Counted from the first letter of the stretch, positions 7,285-15,904 are shown. The stretch is 24,488 bases of DNA from DATCYX01 sp037444705 (GCA_037444705.1 JBBILY010000026.1:1-24488), one strand, 5' to 3'. Notes: a model not told the origin generated them from the sequence alone. Program-made: numbers and translations.

Positions 7285-8046
7285 TCAGTGAGTGAGGATC
7301 TGAGATAGGAACAACTTGGTACGCTCCTCCTTCGGATTCTTGAAGATCTCGTCGGGCGTACCGCTTTCTACTATCTTCCCTGCATCGAAAAAGTACATCC
7401 GGTCGGCAACAGCTTTGGCGAAGCCCATCTCATGCGTGACGACGATCATGGTCATGCCCCCGCTTTTAGCCAGTTCGATCATCACGTCCAGCACCTCTTT
7501 AATCATCTCCGGATCCAGAGCGGAGGTTGGCTCATCAAAGAGCATGATCTTAGGTTGCATAGCCAGGGCGCGGGCGATAGCCACGCGTTGTTGCTGCCCA
7601 CCAGAGAGTTGAGCCGGATATTTATGCGCCTGTTCTGGTATACCCACCCGTTCCAGCAGTTGCATGCCGATCTCTTCGGCCTTCTTCTTCGGCCACTTGC
7701 GCACCCAGATTGGCGCCAAGGTGATATTTTGCAGCACGGTCAGATGGGGAAACAGGTTAAACTGCTGGAAGACCATGCCCGTCTCCATGCGCACCCTTTC
7801 AATGTTGCGCACATCATGGGTCAACTCAATCCCATCTACGATGATTTGCCCCCGCTGATGTTCTTCCAGGCGGTTAATCAGGCGAATAAAGGTGGACTTC
7901 CCCGAACCAGATGGGCCAAAGATGACGATAACCTCCCCTTTATGCACTTCCATGCTCACACCCCGCAGTGCATAGAAGTGCCCATACCACTTATGAACAT
8001 CACGGGCAATGATGATCGGTTGCTCTCCTGAAAAAGTCTCACTCAT
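7285..8046 (-). CDS. aapP: Polar amino-acid ABC transporter, ATP-binding protein
   Basis: Cytoplasmic ATPase subunit driving amino-acid import. The 253-residue protein has Walker A GPSGSGKS at 44-51, Q-loop QQFNLFP, signature LSGGQQQR from 147, Walker B IMLFDEPTSALD from 167, and switch histidine in VVTHEMGFA. These place it in the GlnQ/HisP/AapP group. The ATG at 8046 is preferred because GGAG lies 6 nt upstream; longer in-frame starts at 8052 and 8058 overlap that site. It is the last gene of a four-gene transporter set, about 30 nt after the second permease. The assignment as AapP rests on its neighbours, two 400-residue permeases and an AapJ-like binding protein. Confidence 0.93.
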   Translation of the reverse strand: MSETFSGEQPIIIARDVHKWYGHFYALRGVSMEVHKGEVIVIFGPSGSGKSTFIRLINRLEEHQRGQIIVDGIELTHDVRNIERVRMETGMVFQQFNLFPHLTVLQNITLAPIWVRKWPKKKAEEIGMQLLERVGIPEQAHKYPAQLSGGQQQRVAIARALAMQPKIMLFDEPTSALDPEMIKEVLDVMIELAKSGGMTMIVVTHEMGFAKAVADRMYFFDAGKIVESGTPDEIFKNPKEERTKLFLSQILTH

Positions 8047-8075
8047 GTCCATCTCCACATAATATTTTTATTATT

Positions 8076-9287
8076 TTACCGCTCTCCAACACCCAGCGCA
8101 ACTTCCAGGCGTTGGCTGATATAAGCCATCACATAACTGAAGCCCCAATAAATCAGTGAAATAAATAAATACACCTCACGCTGCAGCCCCACATATTGGG
8201 GCTGAGCCAACACACTGCGCGCGATTCCCAATAAATCCAGCAAGCCAATGGTTGCCACCAAAGAAGTATCCTTGTATAAGGAAATGAATTGCCCCACGAT
8301 AGGGGGGATGACAATGCGCAAGGCCTGGGGTAGGATGATAAGCGCCATGGTCTTGAAACCACCCAAACCCAGGGCATAGGCGGCTTCATACTGCCCACGC
8401 GGGATAGCCTGCAATCCCCCACGCACGTTCTCAGCCAGATACGCCGCGCTGAACAGGGTGATCCCCACCATCGCCCGCAGCACCAGATCCGGACGGACAC
8501 CCGTAGGCAGGAAAAAGGGCAGCATTACGCTCGCCATGAACAGGATTGTCACCAGTGGGACGCCGCGGATCACTTCAATGTAAGCGATACTCACCCAACG
8601 CACGGCCGGTAAGCGAGAACGCCGACCTAGCGCCAGGAGTATGCCCAAAGGCAACGAGAACAAAATACCCGCCACTGTCAGCAAAAAAGTGAGCAGCAAA
8701 CCGCCCCACAGGTTGCTGGGCACGATTTGGAACCAGCCTTCTCCAGAAGATACGCCGCGAATGATCAATATGAGCAGGGGAAAATACATTACCCATAAAC
8801 CAATCACCCCCCGCTTCAAGGTGGCGCCACCCAGCCGTCCCAGGATGAAGCCTATCAGAGCGATAGCGCTTAGAGCCACCAAGTGGGTGCGTGCCGTGGT
8901 GGCTATCCCAGGATAGAGCGCCAGCAGCAGAGGCATGCCCAATAAGATCAGCCCTAAAGCACGGCGGCCTCTTACCCAAACGCCCCAGGTAAGCCCAGTC
9001 GTGGCCGCCAGCAGATGCAGGCATAACCACACGCGCCATATCTGTTCCATGGGGTACTGCCCCACGCTCAATAAGCGCAGGTTGACCCGTACCACCTCCC
9101 ACCTTGCCTGGGTTAACAGCCACAGGACGATGGGCTTGAACAGCGCATACAACAACCCCAAACCCAGGAAGGTCAGCAATGTGTTATACCAGGTGCTGAA
9201 CAGGTTCTTCTGCAACCAACCGATGAGCGTGTAGCGTTCAGTGGGCGGCGGCAGAATTTCAGGGCGAGTGGCAAGTTCTCTAGCCAT
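8076..9287 (-). CDS. aapM: Amino-acid ABC transporter permease, AapM-like
   Basis: A 403-residue inner-membrane permease with about eight hydrophobic segments, longer than the 220-residue HisM/GlnP type and matching the AapM/BztC class. The ATPase-coupling loop near the C-terminus reads EAAYALGLGGFKTMALIILP, followed by QALRIVIPP and KDTSLVATIGLLDLL. The extra N-terminal half holds several hydrophobic helices and a periplasmic stretch, as in the general L-amino-acid systems. It begins 3 nt after the stop of the first permease, so it is co-translated, and is followed by the ATPase gene. Confidence 0.92.
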   Translation of the reverse strand: MARELATRPEILPPPTERYTLIGWLQKNLFSTWYNTLLTFLGLGLLYALFKPIVLWLLTQARWEVVRVNLRLLSVGQYPMEQIWRVWLCLHLLAATTGLTWGVWVRGRRALGLILLGMPLLLALYPGIATTARTHLVALSAIALIGFILGRLGGATLKRGVIGLWVMYFPLLILIIRGVSSGEGWFQIVPSNLWGGLLLTFLLTVAGILFSLPLGILLALGRRSRLPAVRWVSIAYIEVIRGVPLVTILFMASVMLPFFLPTGVRPDLVLRAMVGITLFSAAYLAENVRGGLQAIPRGQYEAAYALGLGGFKTMALIILPQALRIVIPPIVGQFISLYKDTSLVATIGLLDLLGIARSVLAQPQYVGLQREVYLFISLIYWGFSYVMAYISQRLEVALGVGER

Positions 9288-9290
9288 GGT

Positions 9291-10475
9291 CTAGCGCTCC
9301 ACAAGCCGCACACGGCGGTTGTACCAGTTCATAAAGGCTGAAGTCAGCAGGCTTATAGATAGGTAAGTAGCCATTACCAACGCAATCATCTCCACAGCCC
9401 GCCCGCTTTGATTGAGAATGGTGCCCGAGACGTGGAAGAGTTCTGGATAGCCAATGGCCACCGCCAGAGAAGAGTTCTTAGTCAGGTTGAGGTACTGGCT
9501 GGTGAGCGGCGGCACGATCACCCGCAACGCCTGGGGGAAGACCACCAGCCGTAGAACCTGGAAACTGGTTAACCCCAGAGATTTAGCCGCCTCCACCTGG
9601 CCGCGCGAGACAGCCTGAATGCCAGCCCGCACCACATCCGCAATAAAAGCCGAAGTGTAGATCACCAACCCCGAGAGCAATGCCATGAATTCCGGTGAGA
9701 GTTGCTTTCCCCCCGCCAGGCGCAAACCCTGTACCGTGGGTGTGTCCAGACTCAGCGGGGCCAGCGGCAGAGCCACCCATCCCACACTGGCCACCCCCAG
9801 GAAGAGCAAAAAGGCCCACAGCCATGCCAGGGGGGCGCGTCCACTGCGCTTGCCCTGCCAGGTGAGCACCACCGCTAATGCCACGCTTGCTATCAGACCT
9901 ACCCCAAGCAGCCGCATGTAGAGCGGATAGGTCTCAGTAGGCACGCCCCAGGGGATAGCCACGCCGCGATTGGTGAGCATAATGGGCCCTGGTAAAACAA
10001 TCGCCTCCTTCACCCGCGGCAATTTGATAAAGACCCCCGTATACCAAAAGATCAACAACACCAGCAAGGGGATATTGCGCAAAAATTCGATGTACATCCT
10101 GGCTAAGCCCTGGATGATGAAATTGCTGGAAAGACGGGCAACTCCCAGGATAACGCCTAGGACCATGGCAAAGATGATGCCCAAGCCGGCTACCAGGGCT
10201 GTATTCAGCAAACCCACCAGAAAAGCCTGCCAATAGGTCTGGCTGCGGTTATATGGGATCAGGCTCTCACCAATATCGAAACCCGATGTTAACCTCAGGA
10301 AATCAAAACCTAACGACAGACCCTGTTGCCTCAGGTTGCTCTGTAGATTTCGCAGCAGATATGCAACAAAGAGCGCCAGGATCGCCAGGAAGATGGCCTG
10401 ACCGAACAGGCGCAGAAAGCGTTCATCGCGCCAGAAATTAAGCACCTTTCGATAACGAGGGGCCACTTGTTCCAT
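9291..10475 (-). CDS. aapQ: Amino-acid ABC transporter permease, AapQ-like
   Basis: A 394-residue integral membrane protein that forms the heterodimeric channel with the following permease. The coupling loop is EAAKSLGLTSFQVLRLVVFP, then QALRVIVPPLTSQYLNLTKN and SSLAVAIGYPELF. FLRNIPLLVLLIFWY near the first core helix is typical of the HisMQ family. Its length and position directly after the binding-protein gene match AapQ/BztB. An 11-bp hairpin lies between the binding-protein stop and this ATG at 10475, probably tuning permease expression below that of the binding protein. Confidence 0.92.
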   Translation of the reverse strand: MEQVAPRYRKVLNFWRDERFLRLFGQAIFLAILALFVAYLLRNLQSNLRQQGLSLGFDFLRLTSGFDIGESLIPYNRSQTYWQAFLVGLLNTALVAGLGIIFAMVLGVILGVARLSSNFIIQGLARMYIEFLRNIPLLVLLIFWYTGVFIKLPRVKEAIVLPGPIMLTNRGVAIPWGVPTETYPLYMRLLGVGLIASVALAVVLTWQGKRSGRAPLAWLWAFLLFLGVASVGWVALPLAPLSLDTPTVQGLRLAGGKQLSPEFMALLSGLVIYTSAFIADVVRAGIQAVSRGQVEAAKSLGLTSFQVLRLVVFPQALRVIVPPLTSQYLNLTKNSSLAVAIGYPELFHVSGTILNQSGRAVEMIALVMATYLSISLLTSAFMNWYNRRVRLVER

Positions 10476-10500
10476 AGTTTCAAACGGGGTTATTGATTTC

Positions 10501-10528
10501 AGGGCAGCGGAAAAAACTCCGCTGCCCT
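10501..10528 (-). terminator. Intra-operon hairpin between binding protein and permease
   Basis: Arms AGGGCAGCGGA and TCCGCTGCCCT (11 bp, perfect) flank a 6-nt loop in the 79-nt gap between aapJ-like and aapQ-like. No U tract follows on the minus strand. Such hairpins after binding-protein genes commonly stabilise the upstream mRNA or cause partial termination, giving excess binding protein. Confidence 0.6.
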
Positions 10529-10554
10529 GCTCACCAGTCTCTCAAGCGCTGGTT

Positions 10555-11742
10555 TTATCGGAATGGCGGCGAATAGAGCACACCCCCCTTGGTGTACAGG
10601 CTGTTCAGCCCCCGAGGGATGTAGGTGGGCGTATCTGGGCCCAGGCTACGGTTATAAATTTCTTCGTAGTTGCCCACTTGCTTGATGATGTTGTAAGCCC
10701 AATCATTGCTCAGGCCGAGTTTAACGCCCATCTCGCCTTCCACACCCAGCAAGCGCTTAACCTCAGGATTCTGCGAGGTGGAACGCATATCGTCTACGTT
10801 CGCCGAGGATACACCATATTCCTCAGCCGCAATGGTGGCAAAAACCGACCAGCGCACAATGTCGAACCATTGATCATCACCATGACGCACCACCGGCCCT
10901 AATGGCTCTTTTGAGAGAGTCAGGTCCATGATGACATGCTTATCAGGTTCGGGCAAGAGGCCTTTGGCCACAGATGACAATTGAGATTTATCCGAAGTGA
11001 CCGCGTCACAGCGACCCTCAGCATAAGCGCCATAGGTGGCGTTAATATCGTCAAATACGGCTGGCGTATAAGAGACGCCATTGGCAGCCATCACATCTGC
11101 TAGGTTGAGTTCCGTAGTGGTGCCTTTCTGTACGCAGATAGTGCCGCCTTCCAGGTCTTTCAGGGTAGTAAAGCCGCTTTCCACGGGCACCATGATCCCC
11201 TGGCCATCATAGAATGTTGTCACTGTAAAATTGAGACCCAGTTCACTGGAGTCTCGGGTGAGCGTCCAGGTGGTGTTGCGGATGAGCACGTCAATTTCGC
11301 TGGTTTGTAAGGCGGTGAAGCGTTCTTGTGTGGTCAGAGGACGGAATTCCACCTTAGTCGCATCGCCAAAAATCGCGGCTGCTAGCACTCGGCAAAAGTC
11401 CGCATCGAAGCCGGAGAAGTTCCCCTGCGGATCAAGGAAACTGAAGCCAGGCAATTGACCGTTTACACCACAGATCAACTTACCCCGCGCTTGAATGGCT
11501 TTGAGGGTTTCTCCATATCCTGGAGCCTCAGCCACCTTGATCTGCACCTGCGGTGTTCCCGCCGGCGCAGGCACGGTGACCACAACCGTCTTTACGACTT
11601 CTACCGTCTGCACCACGGGAGTGGCCTGCGCCTCCCCTCCTCCAGCCGGCGCTGCGGGTTGGGTGGCTTGTCGGCCACAAGCGGCAACGACCAATGCCAG
11701 AACCAACACCAAGACCAATGCAGGAAATGCTTTACGGGCCAT
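10555..11742 (-). CDS. aapJ: Amino-acid ABC transporter substrate-binding lipoprotein, AapJ-like
   Basis: A roughly 395-residue solute-binding protein for polar or general L-amino acids. The signal peptide ends in lipobox VVAAC (Cys22), as expected for a cell without a classical periplasm, followed by a Gly/Ala/Gln/Val-rich tether to about residue 70. The mature domain has AIQARGKLICGVNGQLPGFS, GFDADFCRVLAAAIFGD, RNTTWTLTRDSSELGLNF, VTSDKSQL, and RHGDDQWFDIVRWSVFA, all typical of AapJ/BztA. The ATG at 11742 is preferred; a GTG immediately before it is equally reachable from the AAGGAAGGAG site. Transcription starts about 120 nt upstream from a strong-looking promoter. Confidence 0.93.
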   Translation of the reverse strand: MARKAFPALVLVLVLALVVAACGRQATQPAAPAGGGEAQATPVVQTVEVVKTVVVTVPAPAGTPQVQIKVAEAPGYGETLKAIQARGKLICGVNGQLPGFSFLDPQGNFSGFDADFCRVLAAAIFGDATKVEFRPLTTQERFTALQTSEIDVLIRNTTWTLTRDSSELGLNFTVTTFYDGQGIMVPVESGFTTLKDLEGGTICVQKGTTTELNLADVMAANGVSYTPAVFDDINATYGAYAEGRCDAVTSDKSQLSSVAKGLLPEPDKHVIMDLTLSKEPLGPVVRHGDDQWFDIVRWSVFATIAAEEYGVSSANVDDMRSTSQNPEVKRLLGVEGEMGVKLGLSNDWAYNIIKQVGNYEEIYNRSLGPDTPTYIPRGLNSLYTKGGVLYSPPFR

Positions 11743-11864
11743 CACTGTTCTCTCCTTCCTTAGTTTGTTTAATTCCGAGGTGTAACTCTTGGGCGATTAG
11801 AAAACTCAATTCGGCGGGCGCGCCACCTCCTTCCTGACAAAAACTTACCATCGGGATTCTAAGT
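11743..11864 (-). other. 5' leader of the aapJ operon with a second Shine-Dalgarno-like block
   Basis: About 120 nt separate the predicted transcript start from the aapJ start. AGGAAGGAG occurs twice: at 11752-11760, serving aapJ, and at 11827-11835, where it extends to AGGAAGGAGGTGG. The upstream copy has no start codon at 5-10 nt, so no leader peptide can be called. It could be a standby ribosome site or part of a structured regulatory leader. I do not recognise a known riboswitch. Confidence 0.4.
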
Positions 11865-11870
11865 AGATCA

Positions 11871-11899
11871 ATTATAGGGAAAAAACTCACAGGAGGCAA
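11871..11899 (-). promoter_or_regulatory. Sigma-70-type promoter of the aapJ-aapQ-aapM-aapP operon
   Basis: On the minus strand TTGCCT (11894-11899), a 17-nt spacer containing six T residues, and a perfect TATAAT (11871-11876). The predicted start is near 11864. Confidence 0.78.
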
Positions 11900-12058
11900 G
11901 GATTTTGTCGGCGGAATTTAGGCTTTGTAAAGATTCCACCCATGGCGGCCAAAGTGCATAGACCGGGAGAGCCTCGTTCCCCTTAATCTCAAAGCATGCT
12001 TCATCCCTCTGGAGGCCTGCTGGAAGCGGCCAACGTGAACTTGTCGGGTATTGCCACA
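11900..12058. other. Non-coding gap between the DRTGG gene and the aapJ promoter
   Basis: With the aapJ promoter and leader this forms a gene-free stretch of about 316 bases. The 159 bases here hold no gene I can support. A GTG-initiated frame on the minus strand overlaps the DRTGG stop as TAGTG and runs 63 codons, but it ends inside the aapJ -10 box and looks accidental. No clear terminator for the DRTGG/acd transcript is visible. Confidence 0.5.
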
Positions 12059-13129
12059 CTACCCCAAGCCAATGGCGCGATATAAACGCCCAATATCTAC
12101 ATGTTCAGCAAACAGAGCCTCAAACTGCTGTAGTTTGACCGCCTGCGCCAGACGCGTCTTGCCAAAAACCCTTTCAATGGCTTCGATGGTCTCCATGGTA
12201 TTGCCTGGCACCAGTAGAACAGCCACACCCAACTCTTCGGCTTGCTTGACAATCAGCGGGCTGGGTTGCAGATTTCCCGTGAGCACCAGACAGGTGGTAG
12301 AGGTCTCCAAGGCAGCCAGTTGGATATCTGTGCGGTCACCCCCGGTAATGACCGCCTTGTTCATCTGGCGACGAAAGCGACTGAGGGCAGCCTCTGCCGT
12401 CATTGCGCCAACAGTCAGGTTCTCTACCAACGCCTGGGGATTATAGGTGCGCGTTAGCGGTTGGGCATTCAGGGCTAACCTCAACTCCTCAACCGTAATG
12501 GCTTCTAGGGCACGCTTTTGAGGCAGGCTGCCAAAAACCGGAATGCCATGCCTCTCCAGGAAAGGTATAGCCAGATCGTTGACAAAAGAGGCTGCCTCTT
12601 GCGGCACACGGTTGAGAATGGCCCCCACCAGCAAGTTCCCCAGGCGGGTAGCCGCTGCCAGGGCATCGTCCAACACACGCACCGCATCGCGATACCTGAC
12701 CACCACCAGCACATGGCTGCCCAGGGTTTGAGCCACCAGAGGCGTGGGCAAACCCACCACGTAACCTTCCCGCAGGCTGGCGCCCCCCTCTAACAGGAGC
12801 ACATCCTGATCGCGACCCGCTCTTTCAGCCGCCTCTTTCACCTGATCCATCAGGTTTAATTCTCTGGTTTGAGCCAGCCGCTCTTGCAAACCCTCTGCAG
12901 TGACTACCACCGGCGAGAGTTCCCAAGGCTGGGCGCTGAGTCCCAACACCTCTTTCACAAAGGCGGCATCCTCATCTACCAGGCGCCCACTCATCCACCA
13001 GGGTTGTAAACTCAGCGGTTTCAGATAGCCGACCCGATAGCCATCCTGTTGCAGGCGCCTGCCCAGTGCCAGACACAGGGCGGTTTTGCCAGAATATCGT
13101 TCCACAGAGGTGATATATAAAGATTTCAT
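12059..13129 (-). CDS. P-loop NTPase-like / DRTGG domain protein (phosphotransacetylase N-terminal-like)
   Basis: A 356-residue cytosolic protein. The N-terminal half resembles the dethiobiotin/cobyrinate synthase-like module found at the N-terminus of long phosphotransacetylases. The nucleotide loop reads TSVERYSGKTAL, with Val where the first Walker A Gly is expected, then LLEGG near 113, VRYRD and GAILNRVP. The C-terminal half is a DRTGG domain, with VITGGDRTDIQLAALE around Asp265. There is no PTA catalytic domain, so it should not itself transfer acetyl groups. It lies 37 nt after the ADP-forming acetyl-CoA synthetase gene, suggesting a regulatory or sensing role in acetyl-CoA/acetate metabolism. 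Its biochemical role is not known to me. Confidence 0.85.
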   Translation of the reverse strand: MKSLYITSVERYSGKTALCLALGRRLQQDGYRVGYLKPLSLQPWWMSGRLVDEDAAFVKEVLGLSAQPWELSPVVVTAEGLQERLAQTRELNLMDQVKEAAERAGRDQDVLLLEGGASLREGYVVGLPTPLVAQTLGSHVLVVVRYRDAVRVLDDALAAATRLGNLLVGAILNRVPQEAASFVNDLAIPFLERHGIPVFGSLPQKRALEAITVEELRLALNAQPLTRTYNPQALVENLTVGAMTAEAALSRFRRQMNKAVITGGDRTDIQLAALETSTTCLVLTGNLQPSPLIVKQAEELGVAVLLVPGNTMETIEAIERVFGKTRLAQAVKLQQFEALFAEHVDIGRLYRAIGLG

Positions 13130-13166
13130 ACAAATATCCTATCCATCATCTTGGCTAGATTCAAGA

Positions 13167-15281
13167 TCAACGCAATACCAGGCGCATGTCCAGGGCTAGA
13201 GTGCCCTGACCGCGCGGATAGACCATCAACGGGTTGATATCCAATTCGACGATTTCAGGAAAATCCTGCACCAATTGCCCCACGCGCAGCAGAACCTCCA
13301 CCAGGGCAGCCTTATCCATGGCGGGGCGGCCACGCACGCCATCCAGCAAAGCATGGGCGCGAATTTCACCGATCATCTCTTCCGCTTCCTGCGGGGAAAA
13401 AGGCACAAGGCGGAAGGTCACGTCCTTGAGGGCCTCAACGTAGATGCCACCCAGGCCAAAAGTGACGAGCGGCCCAAATTGGGGATCGCGATTCATGCCC
13501 ACCAGCACTTCCAGCCCACCTGACGGCGCCATCTCCTGCACCAGGCAACCCCACAAGCGCGCCTCGGGCACATAGCGCTGAGCGCGATAGAAAATCAACT
13601 CAAAGGCATCGCGCACGTCCTCAGCGCTCTGCAGGCCCAGTTTGACCCCACCCACATCGGTTTTGTGTAGGATATCGGGCGAGGCGATCTTTAACGCCAC
13701 GGGATAACCAATTTGATTAGCGATTTCAATCGCCCGCTCTGGCGTTTCAGCCACTTCGGCTCGCGGCGTGCGCATGCCGTAGGCCTTCAGGATTTCCCGC
13801 GCCTCGGCATCACCAATGGACAGGCGACCCTCGGCGCGCACACGCTCCAGCATTTGGCGCACTGCCTGGCGATCGCAATCGAATTGCACGAACTGGGGCA
13901 GCGGTCGGCTCTGGATGAGGCGATAATCAGCCATGGCTCGAAAAGCCCGCGCTGCCCGTTCAGGGAAAGAGTAATTGGGCACCCCATAACGATTCAAAAT
14001 CTCAATCCCTTTTTCCACGCGGGCTTCGCCCATGAAACAAGCCAGGATAGGCTTTTCAGTTGCTCGTGAGAGTTGCCCCACTACATCAGCGGTGGCTTCA
14101 ATTTCGGTCATGGCCTGGGGCGTCAGCAAAACCAACAGCCCATCCGTATTGGGGTCGGCAGCCACCTTTTCTAAAGCAAAGCGATAACGGTCGGCGCGGG
14201 CATCGCCCAAAACATCCACCGGATTAGCCGCGCTGGCGGCGTCGGGCAGGAATTGTTCCAGGGCATGTAAGGTCTCCACCTCAAAGCGCGCCAGGCTCAA
14301 GCCTGCTCGCTCCAAAGCGTCGGTGGCTAATATGCCCGGCCCTCCCGCGTTGGTGACGATGGCAATTCGTTCCCCTTTCAATGGCGGCTGATAGCCAATG
14401 GCCAGGGCCATATCAAACAAGGCCTCCATCGAATCGGCGCGCAAGATGCCCGCTTGACGAAAAGCCGCCTGATAAGCCTGCTCCGATCCTGCCAGGGAGC
14501 CGGTGTGCGAAGAGACCGCCCGCGAGCCCGACTGGGTCACCCCCGATTTAATGGCGATGACCGGCTTTTTAGGCGTAATCTGCCGCGCCACCTGGATAAA
14601 TTCCTGCCCGTTGGGCATGCCTTCGCTGTAGATTAATATGACCCGCGTGCGCTCATCGTCAGCCCAGGCGCGCAGCAGGTCGGTCTCATTCACGTCGGCT
14701 TTATTTCCCAGGCTGACGAAGCGCGAAAAACCCAGTCGTCCTGCCAGGGCAATGTCGAGCACCGCAGTGCCTAATGCACCAGATTGAGAGATGAATGCCA
14801 TCGGGCCTTGTGGAGGCGTTCCGGCCGCAAAAGAGGCGTTCAACGGGGTATAGGTGTCAATCACCCCCAGACAATTGGGCCCGATCAGCCGCATGCCATA
14901 TTCCTGGCAGATTTGTATCAATTCGCGCTCGCGCTCCAGCCCTTCCATGCCCGCCTCGCGAAAGCCAGCGCTGATGACAATGGCAGCAGGAACGCCCTTC
15001 TGCCCGCACTGACGCAACGCCGTCGGCACTTGAGGATAGGGGATGACAATCACTGCCAGATCAATCCCTTCCGGCACCTGCAACACCGTGGGAAAGGCTC
15101 GATAACCCAAAATTTCCTGGGCGCTCGGGTTGATGGGATAGACACGGCCACGCTGTGCATAGCCCCCCTCGATCAGGTTCTTCAACACCGCGTGGCCTAA
15201 CTTAGCCGGATTGCTGGAAGCGCCAATGACGGCCACAGACGCCGGTTCGAAAAAGGCTTTTAGCGGTTGTTCCAGACTCAC
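13167..15281 (-). CDS. Acetate--CoA ligase (ADP-forming), fused alpha-beta subunits
   Basis: Converts acetyl-CoA (or another acyl-CoA), ADP and phosphate to acetate, CoA and ATP in one step, an energy-conserving route in fermenters; it can run in reverse. The 704-residue fused form carries a CoA-binding Rossmann domain (VIGASSNPAKLGHAVLKNL, GPNCLGVIDT), succinyl-CoA-ligase-like domains with ISQSGALGTAVLDIA, and SSHTGSLAG with the phosphorylated His at 259. TNAGGPGILATDALE follows, and from about 480 a C-terminal ATP-grasp domain with GYPVALKIASPDILHKTDVGG and NPLMVYP. The start is GTG, overlapping the stop of the upstream repeat protein (GTGA), so translation is probably coupled. Substrate specificity cannot be read from sequence. 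Related GNAT-fused protein acyltransferases exist, but no GNAT domain is present here. Confidence 0.93.
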   Translation of the reverse strand: MSLEQPLKAFFEPASVAVIGASSNPAKLGHAVLKNLIEGGYAQRGRVYPINPSAQEILGYRAFPTVLQVPEGIDLAVIVIPYPQVPTALRQCGQKGVPAAIVISAGFREAGMEGLERERELIQICQEYGMRLIGPNCLGVIDTYTPLNASFAAGTPPQGPMAFISQSGALGTAVLDIALAGRLGFSRFVSLGNKADVNETDLLRAWADDERTRVILIYSEGMPNGQEFIQVARQITPKKPVIAIKSGVTQSGSRAVSSHTGSLAGSEQAYQAAFRQAGILRADSMEALFDMALAIGYQPPLKGERIAIVTNAGGPGILATDALERAGLSLARFEVETLHALEQFLPDAASAANPVDVLGDARADRYRFALEKVAADPNTDGLLVLLTPQAMTEIEATADVVGQLSRATEKPILACFMGEARVEKGIEILNRYGVPNYSFPERAARAFRAMADYRLIQSRPLPQFVQFDCDRQAVRQMLERVRAEGRLSIGDAEAREILKAYGMRTPRAEVAETPERAIEIANQIGYPVALKIASPDILHKTDVGGVKLGLQSAEDVRDAFELIFYRAQRYVPEARLWGCLVQEMAPSGGLEVLVGMNRDPQFGPLVTFGLGGIYVEALKDVTFRLVPFSPQEAEEMIGEIRAHALLDGVRGRPAMDKAALVEVLLRVGQLVQDFPEIVELDINPLMVYPRGQGTLALDMRLVLR

Positions 15282-15904
15282 TTTTCGCTCAACATGATGA
15301 CCACGATTGTATCCTGGTTAATCGGGTTCACGCTTAATGAGACCGAAGCCCGCCGCTGATCTTTCTCAAAGTTTAGAAAGGCTGCCTTGTCCGCCTCCAC
15401 AGAGCCTGCCTCTACCGCCACCCAACCATTTTCAACCATCTTTTGTTTGTAAAAATCCAACACTTCGTTGTAAGGGCGAGGCGTTTCATAAGAGACGAAC
15501 AGACTTGACGAAACAAAGTTCTTCCGATCCCCTTCGATCAGAGGGATGTCCTCAGGCGGCTGGCCTTTGGCAGCCGCCATGGCGGTCAACACCGCATTCG
15601 CGGTTTGTTCCAGACGCGGAGCTTCCTGGGTGGCAAAGGCTTGCAAGGTCTGTTCCACCTCTGGACCTTTCTCCGTGGCCAGCGCCCGCGCGGTTTGCAG
15701 CGCCTCGCTTTCCACCACCTCAGTGACGACCGCCTGAACCGTGCCTACTATGCCTGCCTTCTCTTTCAACTCGGTGGCAAGCGCTTGGGCCGTGGCCCGA
15801 CCTTCTCTGAGCGGACTCATAGCGCGATTAACCAACTGGCAACCCAGACCAACCGCCAGCGGAAAGAACAAAACCAGAAAGTAGAGCGAGCTTTTGACCT
15901 TCAT
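15278..15904 (-). CDS. Hypothetical membrane-anchored protein with Ala/Thr/Glu helical repeats
   Basis: A 208-residue protein of unknown function. An N-terminal hydrophobic segment (residues 6-21) ends in GLGC, a possible but non-canonical lipobox. Residues about 30-105 form an amphipathic helical region with a 16-residue imperfect repeat (LATEKGPEVEQTLQAF then ATQEAPRLEQTANAVL). The C-terminal 80 residues form a compact domain with YETPRPYNEVLDFYKQKM and NGWV, a pattern of small extracytoplasmic domains in Chloroflexota. The ATG at 15904 is chosen because AGGAG lies 7 nt upstream; an earlier ATG at 15925 would overlap that site. It overlaps acd by 4 nt, so the two are expressed together although one is exported and the other cytosolic. 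Confidence 0.75.
   Translation of the reverse strand: MKVKSSLYFLVLFFPLAVGLGCQLVNRAMSPLREGRATAQALATELKEKAGIVGTVQAVVTEVVESEALQTARALATEKGPEVEQTLQAFATQEAPRLEQTANAVLTAMAAAKGQPPEDIPLIEGDRKNFVSSSLFVSYETPRPYNEVLDFYKQKMVENGWVAVEAGSVEADKAAFLNFEKDQRRASVSLSVNPINQDTIVVIMLSEK

Noticed and set aside
7285..8058. Longer GTG start for the ABC ATPase
   Set aside because: The GTG overlaps the GGAG that is ideally spaced for the ATG at 8046.
11868..12059. 63-codon minus-strand frame overlapping the DRTGG stop as TAGTG
   Set aside because: It ends inside the aapJ -10 box, has a GTG start without a convincing ribosome site, and the translation shows no domain-like pattern.
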